This document shows positions 1-7,162 of a stretch of DNA of 34,743 nucleotides, in pieces; position 1 is the first letter of the stretch, and every line of letters begins with the position of its first letter. The notes beneath the pieces were generated by a model that saw only the letters and a program-made list of their open reading frames with translations, searched no databases and had not been told where the DNA came from. The position numbers were made by a program, and so were the translations under genes. Source of the stretch: a bacterium (GTDB lineage: Bacteria; Chloroflexota; Dormibacteria; UBA8260; Bog-877); the NCBI GenBank assembly GCA_021802115.1, contig JAKABA010000025.1:1-34743 (forward strand). Direction: 5' to 3'.

Positions 1-860
1 CGACCAGGGGATCGAAGCGGCGGGGCAACGCGCTGATGTGGAGAGCTACCCAGTGGAATGCGCCGGCATGGCGGGTACCGGGTGCGAGGGCCGGTCCAAG
101 TTCCGAAGGCGTGAGGGCAACCACAGCCGTGGCGCAAGACCCGAAACGGCGACGGCAACCTTGGCAGCGTCCAGGTCGGGAAAGACCGCTCGTCCCGACC
201 GGGTGTCACTAATAGGCACTCCGTAGGAACGGTTGAGCGCAGCAGGGCTCGGTAGCTGAGCTCTGGGGAGCGTCGGTCCACGGGCAAAACCGCCCGCAGG
301 ACCAATGCCAGCCCAACCATGGCGACGGCGGCGAACCAGTAGACGAATCGCCATCCGGCCAGCGCCGCCAGCAGCCCGGACAGGGTGCGGGACAGCAGGA
401 TTCCGATCAGGAGCCCGCTCATCACAGTGCCGACGACCTGGCCTCGGCGGGGCGCTGAGGCGAGGTCGGCCGCCAGCGGCACCAGCACCTGCGCGACCAC
501 CGAGGTGAGCCCCACCAGCAGGGCGGCCCCCTCGAAAATGACCAGGTTGGGGGCCAGGGCGGACGCCGCCAGCGCCAACGCCGCCAGCAGCAGGACCCAC
601 GCCACCAACCGGCGCCGTTGCCAGATGTCACCCAGTGGCACCAGCAGCAGCAGTCCGGCGGCGTAGCCCATCTGGGCGATGGTGACAACGATGGCGACGC
701 CGCCCGACCCGGTGTGAAAGGTGGTGGCGAGGAGGTGGAGCAGCGGCTGGGCGTAGTAGAGATTCGCCACCGCCAACCCGCAGGCGACGGCCAGGGTCGC
801 GACCAGCCCCCGGCTGATCCCAAGCCGAGGGCGCGGCTCGCTCGCGAGCGGCTCAGCCAC
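1..860 (-). CDS. MFS transporter, N-terminal half, runs off the left edge
   Basis: Major facilitator superfamily transporter. From a GTG at 860 (another in-frame GTG lies at 872 directly after a TAG stop) the frame is open to the window edge. Residues 1-207 look like the first six membrane helices of an MFS drug or sugar exporter: ANLYYAQPLL in helix 1, the loop motif PLGDIWQRRR after helix 2, and GWRFVYWF near helix 6. After about position 239 the same frame turns into Pro/Arg/Cys-rich sequence without hydrophobic helices, and neither other minus-strand frame restores transporter-like sequence. Either the gene is disrupted there by a rearrangement or insertion, or the sequence is frameshifted. 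It lies 91 bases downstream of the small membrane protein gene on the same strand. The substrate cannot be told. Confidence 0.6.
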   Translation of the reverse strand, partial: MAEPLASEPRPRLGISRGLVATLAVACGLAVANLYYAQPLLHLLATTFHTGSGGVAIVVTIAQMGYAAGLLLLVPLGDIWQRRRLVAWVLLLAALALAASALAPNLVIFEGAALLVGLTSVVAQVLVPLAADLASAPRRGQVVGTVMSGLLIGILLSRTLSGLLAALAGWRFVYWFAAVAMVGLALVLRAVLPVDRRSPELSYRALLRSTVPTECLLVTPGRDERSFPTWTLPRLPSPFRVLRHGCGCPHAFGTWTGPRTRYPPCRRIPLGSSPHQRVAPPLRSPG

Positions 861-951
861 GGTCGAGGCCACCTAGCGGCCCAGGGACGGCCAGCTCAGA
901 ACGCCACCGCGCCAAGGCCCGGCAGCGAGGCGGGCGCCAGCCCCGAGCGGA

Positions 952-1359
952 TCAGTCCGATGCCTGGTAACGGGCCACCGAGAAAGCCAGGATGAGGGGT
1001 ATGTCGACCGCGTAGACGACCAGCATCAAACTCAACCAGACCAGCTCCTTGGCGGGTACGCGGTCGATCACGAAGACGTACTCGAGCATCCCGGCGCTGA
1101 TGGCGTAGGCGAGCAGCGCCCAGCCCCCCACCTGTCGGAACCGCCCCCAGGCGAAGCCCGACAGCCGGCGGAGCAGGGCGGCATTGACCAGGAGCAGGGC
1201 TGCCGCCAGAGCCCAGAGCACGATCGCGGGGGTCAGGGAGACGGGTCCAGGGATGTGCGCCGCCAGGTAGATCCCGCCCACCACGATCAGGCACAGCGAG
1301 CCGACCGCCAGCTCCGCCACGGGCGGCAGGCGCCGCTCTGCGCTGGCGGAGGCTGCCAT
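952..1359 (-). CDS. Four-helix integral membrane protein of unknown function
   Basis: Small hydrophobic protein of 135 residues with about four predicted membrane helices: roughly residues 13-33, 43-62, 75-95 and 106-128. I do not recognise a named family. Its ATG overlaps the stop of the upstream membrane gene as TGATG, so the two are almost certainly translated together and may act as one complex. The polar face carries isolated charged residues (for example the segment with EYVFVIDRVP between helices 3 and 4) but no catalytic or metal motif that I can identify. The next gene on this strand is the disrupted MFS gene. Confidence 0.65.
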   Translation of the reverse strand: MAASASAERRLPPVAELAVGSLCLIVVGGIYLAAHIPGPVSLTPAIVLWALAAALLLVNAALLRRLSGFAWGRFRQVGGWALLAYAISAGMLEYVFVIDRVPAKELVWLSLMLVVYAVDIPLILAFSVARYQASD

Positions 1360-1973
1360 CAGGTGGCCAGCCTGGTCATGATCACCAGGGTGGCCACCTG
1401 CATCACGCCGGTAACTCCGGCGGTGTAGATGAAGCGCTTCATCAGGCGGGCGATGATCTCGCTGTCGGGGCGCGGCTTCTTCATCTCGAACAAAACCGCA
1501 ATGTTGGCCGGCTCCAGGATCCCCAGTGCGATTACCGCCATGACCCCCACCACGATGAAGGAGGCCACCAGCCAGCCGTGCATGGCGGCACCCGCATTGA
1601 GGTTGCCCAGATGGCGGGCCAACTGGAAGCCCGAGCCCAGGGTCATGGTCACCAGGGTGGGCATGATCAAGACCATCTTGGGCATGAAGCGAGCCGAGAA
1701 CTCGGCTCGAGCCGGAATCGAGAGCCGGCCCAGGATCGGGCCTAGGACCAGCCCCACGAAGAGGTCGATGGCGGTCCAAAGGCCACCCCCGACGACATGG
1801 AAGAAGTCCAGCGCCCAGAGCCAGTTGCCGGCGATGGCGACCACCAGGAGGGCGAGCACCACCGCCACAATCGGCAACCCCCGGAGCGGGACGACCTGAA
1901 TCGGGGGACGAGCGCCACCCACCGGCTCAGGAGCTTGCGACCGGGCCGGCAAGGTCTCGGTTATCGATGACAC
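1359..1973 (-). CDS. Integral membrane protein, possibly CopD/DUF2269-like
   Basis: Protein of 204 residues with about five membrane helices. The first helical pair contains DFFHVVGGGLWTAIDLFVG, a pattern like the His-containing helices of CopD/DUF2269-type proteins, so a haem- or copper-related role is possible but unproven. The start chosen is a GTG at 1973, preceded by GGAGGT with an 8-base spacer. Upstream in-frame starts would run into the GH3 gene. A TATAAT -10 box lies at 2059-2064 on this strand. The stop overlaps the start of the next membrane gene (TGATG), so the pair is coupled. The loop after helix 4 is basic (KKPRPDSEIIARLMKRF). Confidence 0.65.
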   Translation of the reverse strand: MSSITETLPARSQAPEPVGGARPPIQVVPLRGLPIVAVVLALLVVAIAGNWLWALDFFHVVGGGLWTAIDLFVGLVLGPILGRLSIPARAEFSARFMPKMVLIMPTLVTMTLGSGFQLARHLGNLNAGAAMHGWLVASFIVVGVMAVIALGILEPANIAVLFEMKKPRPDSEIIARLMKRFIYTAGVTGVMQVATLVIMTRLAT

Positions 1974-2058
1974 CTGGGCGTACCTCCAGAGCCAGCCCTG
2001 GCCGCCGATGGCACGATCGGCGGCGGTCACTATGGTGGGGACCTGCTCCGTCGTGCGG

Positions 2059-2064
2059 ATTATA
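2059..2064 (-). promoter_or_regulatory. Consensus -10 box upstream of the two coupled membrane genes
   Basis: TATAAT read on the minus strand, about 86 bases before the GTG at 1973 and just inside the gap after the GH3 stop at 2102. No good -35 box is seen at 16-18 bases. It suggests the membrane pair can be transcribed separately from the GH3 gene, with a leader of about 75-80 bases. Confidence 0.4.
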
Positions 2065-2101
2065 GATTGCCGGGGCACGAGTTTGGGACCCCCGTCCCGC
2101 C

Positions 2102-3307
2102 TCAACCGGGCCCGCACAGGCTCACACCCTTGGCCACCAGCACCCGGTCGGCGGCGTCGATCAGCCGGGCCGAGGAGATCTCGCCGGTCGCCAGGGCCCG
2201 CGCCAAGGCGGCCTCGATCGCGGTCAGGACAGGTCCCGGCTGCCCGGACGAGAACATGACCAGGTCAGCCCCCGCCAGGACCGCCCTGACTGCCGCCTCG
2301 GGCACGCTGAGACCGACCGCGGTGATCGCCGGAGCGCTGAGGGAGTCTGTCATCACCAGGCCGTGAAACTGAAGTCGGCCCTCCAGGAGGCCCTGGATGG
2401 CCGCGGAGGAGAGGCTGGCAGGGCCGCTGGTGAGGCCCGGGACACTGGCGTTCGCCACCATCACCGCCGGCAGGCCGGCCGCCACGGCCTGCCGGAACGG
2501 CAGCAGGCCGGAGCCGAGCAAGGATAGGTAGGGCCGGGTGGCGGCGGGACCGTAATCGGGGTTGCCGCTGGCTCCCCCCAAACCGGGAAAGTGCTTCACC
2601 ACCGGGATCACACCGGCGGCGAGCAGGCCGGCGGCGAAGGCCAGTCCATCACGGGCCGCCTGGGACGGACTCGCGCTGAAGGAGCGGTCGCCATCGGGAT
2701 TGCTCGCATTGGGGCCGGGGCCACCATCCACGTCCAGCACCGGGGCGAGGTCCATGGTCACCCCCAGGGCTCGCATCCGCTGCCCCACCGCCTTCGCCAG
2801 ACTCTGGATGGCAGCTGGGCTCATGGCGCCCATCTGGCGCGCCCAGGGCATCGATCCGACCAGATTGGCCATCCGTTGGACGCCGCCACCTTCCTCGTCG
2901 GTCATCACCAACGGTTGGATGGACCCCAGCGCCATGGCATCGACGGCGCGGATCTGAGAACCCAGGTCGGCTGGCGCGGCACTCCCGAACAGAACCACTC
3001 CGCCCGCACCCTGGGTCACCGCGGCCGCGGCTGCGGCCACATCCGACTCCGGGGCGGGGACCACCACCAGCTGGGCGGCGAGCCGGGCCGTGCTCCAGCC
3101 AGCCAGGACGGTCTGATTCGTGCACCGGGCCGGGGTGGGAGATGACTTCGGGGAAGGGGGGGCGGCCGAGCCAGTGGTCACCCGCTGGCTAGGCCCGGCG
3201 CAACCCGCCAGCGCCAGGCTGACCGCCAGGGCGACTCCGACCACGGCCCGGTCCCGCGCGCGGAGTGCCGCCACCGGCTGAGGATAGCGCCGGCGGCGCG
3301 GTGGCAT
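2102..3307 (-). CDS. Glycoside hydrolase family 3 lipoprotein, NagZ/LpqI-like
   Basis: Family GH3 N-acetylhexosaminidase-like enzyme, 401 residues, expected to act outside the membrane on N-acetylglucosaminides of cell-wall fragments. An arginine-rich start (residues 4-7), a hydrophobic segment and a lipobox LALAGC with Cys36 mark it as a lipoprotein. A Pro/Ser linker (about 40-60) precedes the TIM barrel. Family motifs seen: TDEEGGGVQR (136-145), MDLAPVLDVD (185-194), KHFPG (238-242) and the nucleophile Asp321 in MTDSLSA. The loop after KHFPG, which in NagZ carries the Asp-Ser-His general acid/base, reads LGGASGNPDYG here and has no His. So the fold is certain but the catalytic mechanism or activity may differ from NagZ. 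It lies 24 bases downstream of the stress-protein gene. Confidence 0.85.
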   Translation of the reverse strand: MPPRRRRYPQPVAALRARDRAVVGVALAVSLALAGCAGPSQRVTTGSAAPPSPKSSPTPARCTNQTVLAGWSTARLAAQLVVVPAPESDVAAAAAAVTQGAGGVVLFGSAAPADLGSQIRAVDAMALGSIQPLVMTDEEGGGVQRMANLVGSMPWARQMGAMSPAAIQSLAKAVGQRMRALGVTMDLAPVLDVDGGPGPNASNPDGDRSFSASPSQAARDGLAFAAGLLAAGVIPVVKHFPGLGGASGNPDYGPAATRPYLSLLGSGLLPFRQAVAAGLPAVMVANASVPGLTSGPASLSSAAIQGLLEGRLQFHGLVMTDSLSAPAITAVGLSVPEAAVRAVLAGADLVMFSSGQPGPVLTAIEAALARALATGEISSARLIDAADRVLVAKGVSLCGPG

Positions 3308-3331
3308 GGGGGCTTCCGGGTGACCCCGGCC

Positions 3332-3796
3332 CTACTTCTTGGGCGGGCGGACCACCAGGACCGGGACCGTCGCGTGGCTGACGCACTCCTGCGAGACCGA
3401 TCCCAGCAGAAGCCCGGTGAAACCTCCGTGGCCCCGCGAGCCCACCACCAGCATGGCCGCGTCGCCCGAGGCCTCTACCAGGACCTCTGCCGGCGATCCC
3501 ATCACCGCCTCCACGCTGATCGGCACCTCGAAGCCCGGGCGCGCCTCCTCCACCTCAGACGCCACCATTTCGCGGACGTTTTCGACCAGATCGTTGATGT
3601 AGGTCTCGTCGGCGTAGGGGTAGCCGGGCACGCTGAGCGCGACCAGGTGGATCTGGACCACCCCGACGGCGCGCACCCGAAGCTTGCGCAGGGTGGCCTC
3701 CTCCAGGGCCCAGTGCAGAGCTTGCCGGCTACCTTCCGAGCCGTCCACGCCGACCACCACCGCTCGCTGCTCGCTCGCCGAGTCGTTCACCGCCAT
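3332..3796 (-). CDS. Universal stress protein (UspA family)
   Basis: Single-domain Usp of 154 residues. The N-terminal strand AVVVGVDGSEGSRQAL carries the conserved Asp of the nucleotide site, and the C-terminal G-x2-G-x9-G(S/T) motif is intact (GSRGHGGFTGLLLGS, followed by VPVLVVRPP), so it should be the ATP-binding type. The start is supported by GGAGGTGA five bases before the ATG. It is the next minus-strand gene after the DevS-like sensor cassette. In mycobacteria Usp genes are major targets of DevR, so a regulatory link is plausible but inferred. Cytoplasmic. Confidence 0.92.
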   Translation of the reverse strand: MAVNDSASEQRAVVVGVDGSEGSRQALHWALEEATLRKLRVRAVGVVQIHLVALSVPGYPYADETYINDLVENVREMVASEVEEARPGFEVPISVEAVMGSPAEVLVEASGDAAMLVVGSRGHGGFTGLLLGSVSQECVSHATVPVLVVRPPKK

Positions 3797-3919
3797 GGGC
3801 TCACCTCCAGGGCCGGGCGTCCCCCGAGGGCCACCCCAACCAAAACCGCTACTCCCTTATGGTGAGCCGTCGGTGGTGCTCGGGGCAGGACGCGTCCACG
3901 GCCCACCGGCCGCGGGTAA

Positions 3920-4648
3920 TCACCTGCCGGAGCTCGGCACCTGGTTGGAGTCACCAGCGAGCTGGGGCAGGCAGAGCCGGACCACAGTGCCCGCCGGTCT
4001 GGTCCCGCGAACCCGCAGGCTCCCGCCCAGGGCGCCCGCCCGATGGGCCATGTCCAGAATCCCAAAGCCCTCCGACTGGAAGGGGGTCGCCTCGTCGCCC
4101 AGCCCGACGCCGTCGTCGGCCACCAGCAGCCGGAGCTGGTGGGCCAGCATGGTGAGGCGCAGCTCGACCCGGGTGGCGCGCGCGTGGCGCTCGATATTGC
4201 GGAGCGCCTCCTGGGCGATCCGGTAGCAGGTGACCTCAGCATCCTTGTTGGACCGCATGGACTGCCCGTGGATGGTGAAGCGGACGATGGTGCCGGTGCG
4301 GAGCGTGAAGTCGGCCGCCAGTGCCCTCAGGGCCTGGGGCAGGCCGAAGTCGTCCAGCACCGATGGCCGCAACTCCCGGGCCAGGGAGCGCAGATGATCG
4401 CTGGCCGTGGTGGCCAGCCGGGCCGCCTCCAGGGCCACGTCCTTGAGATCTGACTTCGGAGTCTCGACCTCGACCGCGCTGACCAGCAGCCTGGAAATGT
4501 GGCTCAGCATCTGCAGTGGATCCTCCTGGATCTGGTCGGCCAGCCACTTGCGCTCCTTCTCCTGGGCCCGCAGCAGACGCAGCGTATAGGTGTCCGGAAC
4601 CCCTCCGGAGCAGCCCTCTCGGTTGCCCGGCGGCGCACTGATCGTCAT
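3920..4648 (-). CDS. NarL-type sensor kinase homologue lacking the phosphoacceptor His
   Basis: 242-residue soluble protein with the HisKA_3 / HATPase_c layout of NreB/NarX/DevS kinases but no sensor domain. The H-box region (residues 31-47) aligns residue for residue with that of the neighbouring kinase, yet reads ADQIQEDPLQML: the His is Gln41 and the following Asp is Glu42. The DNA-binding-regulator kinases' signature LRPSVLDDFGL (93-103) is intact. So are the N-box RIAQEALRNIERHA (143-156, Asn151) and the G-box DDGVGLG (178-184). It may therefore bind ATP without autophosphorylating in the usual way. Its ATG overlaps the stop of the response regulator (ATGA), so it is made together with it. 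Possible roles are a partner of the canonical kinase, a phosphatase or a decoy; none is proven. Confidence 0.85.
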   Translation of the reverse strand: MTISAPPGNREGCSGGVPDTYTLRLLRAQEKERKWLADQIQEDPLQMLSHISRLLVSAVEVETPKSDLKDVALEAARLATTASDHLRSLARELRPSVLDDFGLPQALRALAADFTLRTGTIVRFTIHGQSMRSNKDAEVTCYRIAQEALRNIERHARATRVELRLTMLAHQLRLLVADDGVGLGDEATPFQSEGFGILDMAHRAGALGGSLRVRGTRPAGTVVRLCLPQLAGDSNQVPSSGR

Positions 4649-5301
4649 TGGCCTCCTGGGGTCTCGATCGAGAGCAGCCCGTGGTTGACCGCGTGCACCA
4701 CCGCCTCGGTGCGGGAGCCGACCCGGAGCTTCTCGAAGATGTTGTGCAGGTGCCCCTCGACGGTCCGGAGACTGATGCCGAGCTCCACCGCGATCTCCTT
4801 GTTGGCCCGACCCTGGGCGATCAGCCGGAGCACGGCGAACTCCCGGACGCTGAGGCGGTCCGAGGCTCGGCTCGGCTCGACCCGAAACTGAGCCAGCTTG
4901 CGGGTCAGGGTGGGAGAGAGCACGGTGGCTCCGGAAGCAACCGTGCGCACCGCCTCCACCAGCTCCTTGCCGGGCGAGGTTTTGAGCAGGTAGCCGCAGG
5001 CACCGGCCGCGAGCGCCTCGCGCACGTAGTCCTCGTCCTCATGAGCGCTCAGAATCAGCACCTTGACGGTGGGGGCCTGTTCCATGACCTCCCGGGTCAC
5101 CTCGATTCCGGTCAGTCCGGGCATGCGCATGTCCATCAGGAGGACCTGGGGACGCAGCTCCAGGGTCACCCGAACGGCGTCGTCGCCACGGGCTGCCTCG
5201 CCGACCACCTCCAGGTCGGGTTCGCGGGCGAGAATCTCCCGGGTGCCTTCCCGGACTAGGGTGTGGTCCTCGGCGATGACGATTGTGATGGCTTCGCTCA
5301 T
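4645..5301 (-). CDS. NarL/DevR-type response regulator
   Basis: 218-residue two-component regulator. The receiver domain (1-120) has the acidic pair Glu11/Asp12, phosphoacceptor Asp57 in LLMDMRMPG, Ser85 and Lys107 (YLLKTS). A short linker leads to a LuxR-type HTH at about 150-208 (LSVREFAVLRLIAQGRANKEIA, then SLRTVEGHLHNIFEKL). The start is backed by AAGGAGAG just before the ATG. A candidate -10 TATCGT lies at 5319-5324, and the same octamer GAACGATA (plus strand) also precedes the DevS-like kinase gene. The stop overlaps the His-less kinase start. It is the likely output of the kinase encoded 104 bases upstream. Confidence 0.93.
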   Translation of the reverse strand: MSEAITIVIAEDHTLVREGTREILAREPDLEVVGEAARGDDAVRVTLELRPQVLLMDMRMPGLTGIEVTREVMEQAPTVKVLILSAHEDEDYVREALAAGACGYLLKTSPGKELVEAVRTVASGATVLSPTLTRKLAQFRVEPSRASDRLSVREFAVLRLIAQGRANKEIAVELGISLRTVEGHLHNIFEKLRVGSRTEAVVHAVNHGLLSIETPGGQ

Positions 5302-5341
5302 GGCTCTCCTTAATCTGAACGATAGCTCGATCGCGGCCGCG

Positions 5342-5351
5342 CCCCCCCCCC
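5342..5351. repeat. Ten-base C homopolymer between kinase and regulator genes
   Basis: An uninterrupted run of 10 C on the plus strand (G-tract on the coding strand), 41-50 bases before the response-regulator ATG and upstream of its candidate -10 box. Tracts this long are prone to slippage, so promoter spacing could vary; it may equally be neutral or a sequencing artefact. Confidence 0.8.
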
Positions 5352-5405
5352 GGTTCTACGCAGTTTCCACTAGGTGATTGCCACCGTGCCCAGCTCGGCC
5401 GGGGC

Positions 5406-7115
5406 TCAATCCTTAGAGTCGGCGGGCGGCTCCAGGTGGGCGCTGCCGATCCTGGCCACCACCAGCGTCCCCCGCCCGGGCTGTGATCGAACCCCCAGCC
5501 GGCCACCCAGCAGGTCAGCCCGCTCGCGCATCCCCAGCATCCCCAGCCCGTCGTGCACGGGCCGGCCGCCGACCATGCGGAAGCCGATCCCGTCGTCGCT
5601 GATCGCCAGTCGGAGCGAGTCGGTGCGGGAATCCAGCCGGACCGCCACATGGCCGGCGTTGGCATGTCGCTCCACGTTGGAGAGAGCCTCCTGGGCGATC
5701 CGCAGCCAGCCCCGCTCCACCGCCTCGGGCCAGCGCTGCTGGGTGCCCTCGATCCGGACCGTGACATCAACGTGGGCGCGCTGGGAGAACCGCTCGCCCA
5801 GCTCCTCCAGGGCCGGCCCCAGGCCCTGCTCGTCCAGGGTCTCCGAGCGCAGGCCCTCGGTGAGCTGGCGGAGACCGTCTGCCACCGCGATGGCGAGGTT
5901 GCGGATCTCCCCCAGCTGACTCGCGGCGGGTCCGGTCAGCTCCGGTTCGGCGGCCAGCCGCTCCAACCTCCTGGAAAGGTAGATCAGGGCCTGCACCGGC
6001 TCGTCGTGGATGTCGCGGGCAATGCGATGGCGCTCCTCCAGGACCGCCAGCCGCTGCAGCTCCCGCTGGATGTTGAGGTAGTCGATCGCCAGCGCCGCCT
6101 GGATCGCAAAGCTGTCCAGGAGGTTCATGTCCTCGGGCCTGAAGGTCGGCCCCGCCGGCGGCCGAGCGATCAGGATGGTGCCCTCGACCCGCTGTTGCAC
6201 CGTCAGCGGAACCACCATCACGGCCCCCACCTCCACTCCGGCCTTCCCAATCCAGGCGATCTGAGCGCTTCCCTTCTCCACCAGGCGCGGCCGCCCGCTA
6301 CGCATCACGGCATGGGAGGCCGTCCCGGATCGGGGCAGCTCCAGATGTTCCAGCCGGTGGCTGCGATGGCCCTCGACTGCCACCACCCGGAGCCGAGAGC
6401 TCCCGGGTTGGTGGGGCAGCACCACCGCCGCCAGCTCGGACTCGCTGATCTCTCGGGCCACCCTGACTATGGCCGCCAGCAGCGACTCCACCGACCCCCT
6501 GGCGAGGATGGCCGAAGTGGTCTGGTGGAGAGCCTGCAGCCAGCGCTCCCGCTGCTGGAGCTCAGAGAAGTTCTGGGCGTTGGCAATCGCCACCCCGGCC
6601 TGGCTGGCCAGGGTGACCAGCAGCGCCTCGTCGGCGTCGTCGAAGGCAAGTCCGCCGCCCTTGTCGGTCAGGTAGAGGTTCCCGAAGACGCGCCCCTTGG
6701 CCCGCACGGGGGTACCGAGGAAGGTGGTCATCTGGGGATGGTGCTTGGGGAAGCCAACCGAGCTCGGGTGATCTTGGATCCGGGTCAGCCGAAGAGGGTG
6801 GGGCTCCGCCATCAACAGCCCCAGAACCCCCTGGCCCCGGGGCAGGTCGCCGATGGCGTCGCGTTCCGCCTGCTCCAGGCCGACGGTCACGAAGTCGGCG
6901 ATCGAACCGTCAGGGGCGAGCACCGCAAGCGCCCCATACCGTGCCTCGGTCAGCCGCACCGCCAGCTCCACCAGGCGTTGCAGCACGGTGTCCAAAGAGA
7001 GGTCGGAAGCGAGCAGGATGCCGGCCGCCACCAGAGCCGCCTGCTCCCGGCTGGGCGAGGACGAAGAGGATGTCGTGGGAGCGGGCTCGGACGCCGGGTT
7101 GTGGACTGCTGTCAT
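5406..7115 (-). CDS. DevS/DosS-like GAF-GAF sensor histidine kinase, likely haem-binding
   Basis: 569-residue soluble kinase with two GAF domains (about 35-185 and 195-350), HisKA_3 (about 358-425) and HATPase_c (about 465-560). The first GAF closely follows mycobacterial DevS/DosS. GFPKHHPQMTTFLGTPVR (121-138) aligns His126 with the haem-ligand His149 of DosS, and GNLYLTDK puts Tyr148 at distal Tyr171. Sensing of O2, NO, CO or redox through haem is therefore likely. The phosphoacceptor is His370 in RIARDIHDEPVQAL. The N-box RIAQEALSNVERHA (472-485), DDGIGF (507-512) and GLGMLGMRER (523-532) are intact. It should phosphorylate the regulator encoded next. A candidate -10 TATCGT lies at 7131-7136. 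Confidence 0.9.
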   Translation of the reverse strand: MTAVHNPASEPAPTTSSSSSPSREQAALVAAGILLASDLSLDTVLQRLVELAVRLTEARYGALAVLAPDGSIADFVTVGLEQAERDAIGDLPRGQGVLGLLMAEPHPLRLTRIQDHPSSVGFPKHHPQMTTFLGTPVRAKGRVFGNLYLTDKGGGLAFDDADEALLVTLASQAGVAIANAQNFSELQQRERWLQALHQTTSAILARGSVESLLAAIVRVAREISESELAAVVLPHQPGSSRLRVVAVEGHRSHRLEHLELPRSGTASHAVMRSGRPRLVEKGSAQIAWIGKAGVEVGAVMVVPLTVQQRVEGTILIARPPAGPTFRPEDMNLLDSFAIQAALAIDYLNIQRELQRLAVLEERHRIARDIHDEPVQALIYLSRRLERLAAEPELTGPAASQLGEIRNLAIAVADGLRQLTEGLRSETLDEQGLGPALEELGERFSQRAHVDVTVRIEGTQQRWPEAVERGWLRIAQEALSNVERHANAGHVAVRLDSRTDSLRLAISDDGIGFRMVGGRPVHDGLGMLGMRERADLLGGRLGVRSQPGRGTLVVARIGSAHLEPPADSKD

Positions 7116-7162
7116 CTCGCCTGGGAAGGAACGATAACGGTCCCCGACCCGGACGGCGGCCG

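Noticed and set aside
1..230. Plus-strand 62-codon frame at the left edge, considered as an insertion-sequence gene
   Set aside because: No transposase motif or terminal inverted repeat could be confirmed within the window; left only as part of the MFS-disruption finding.
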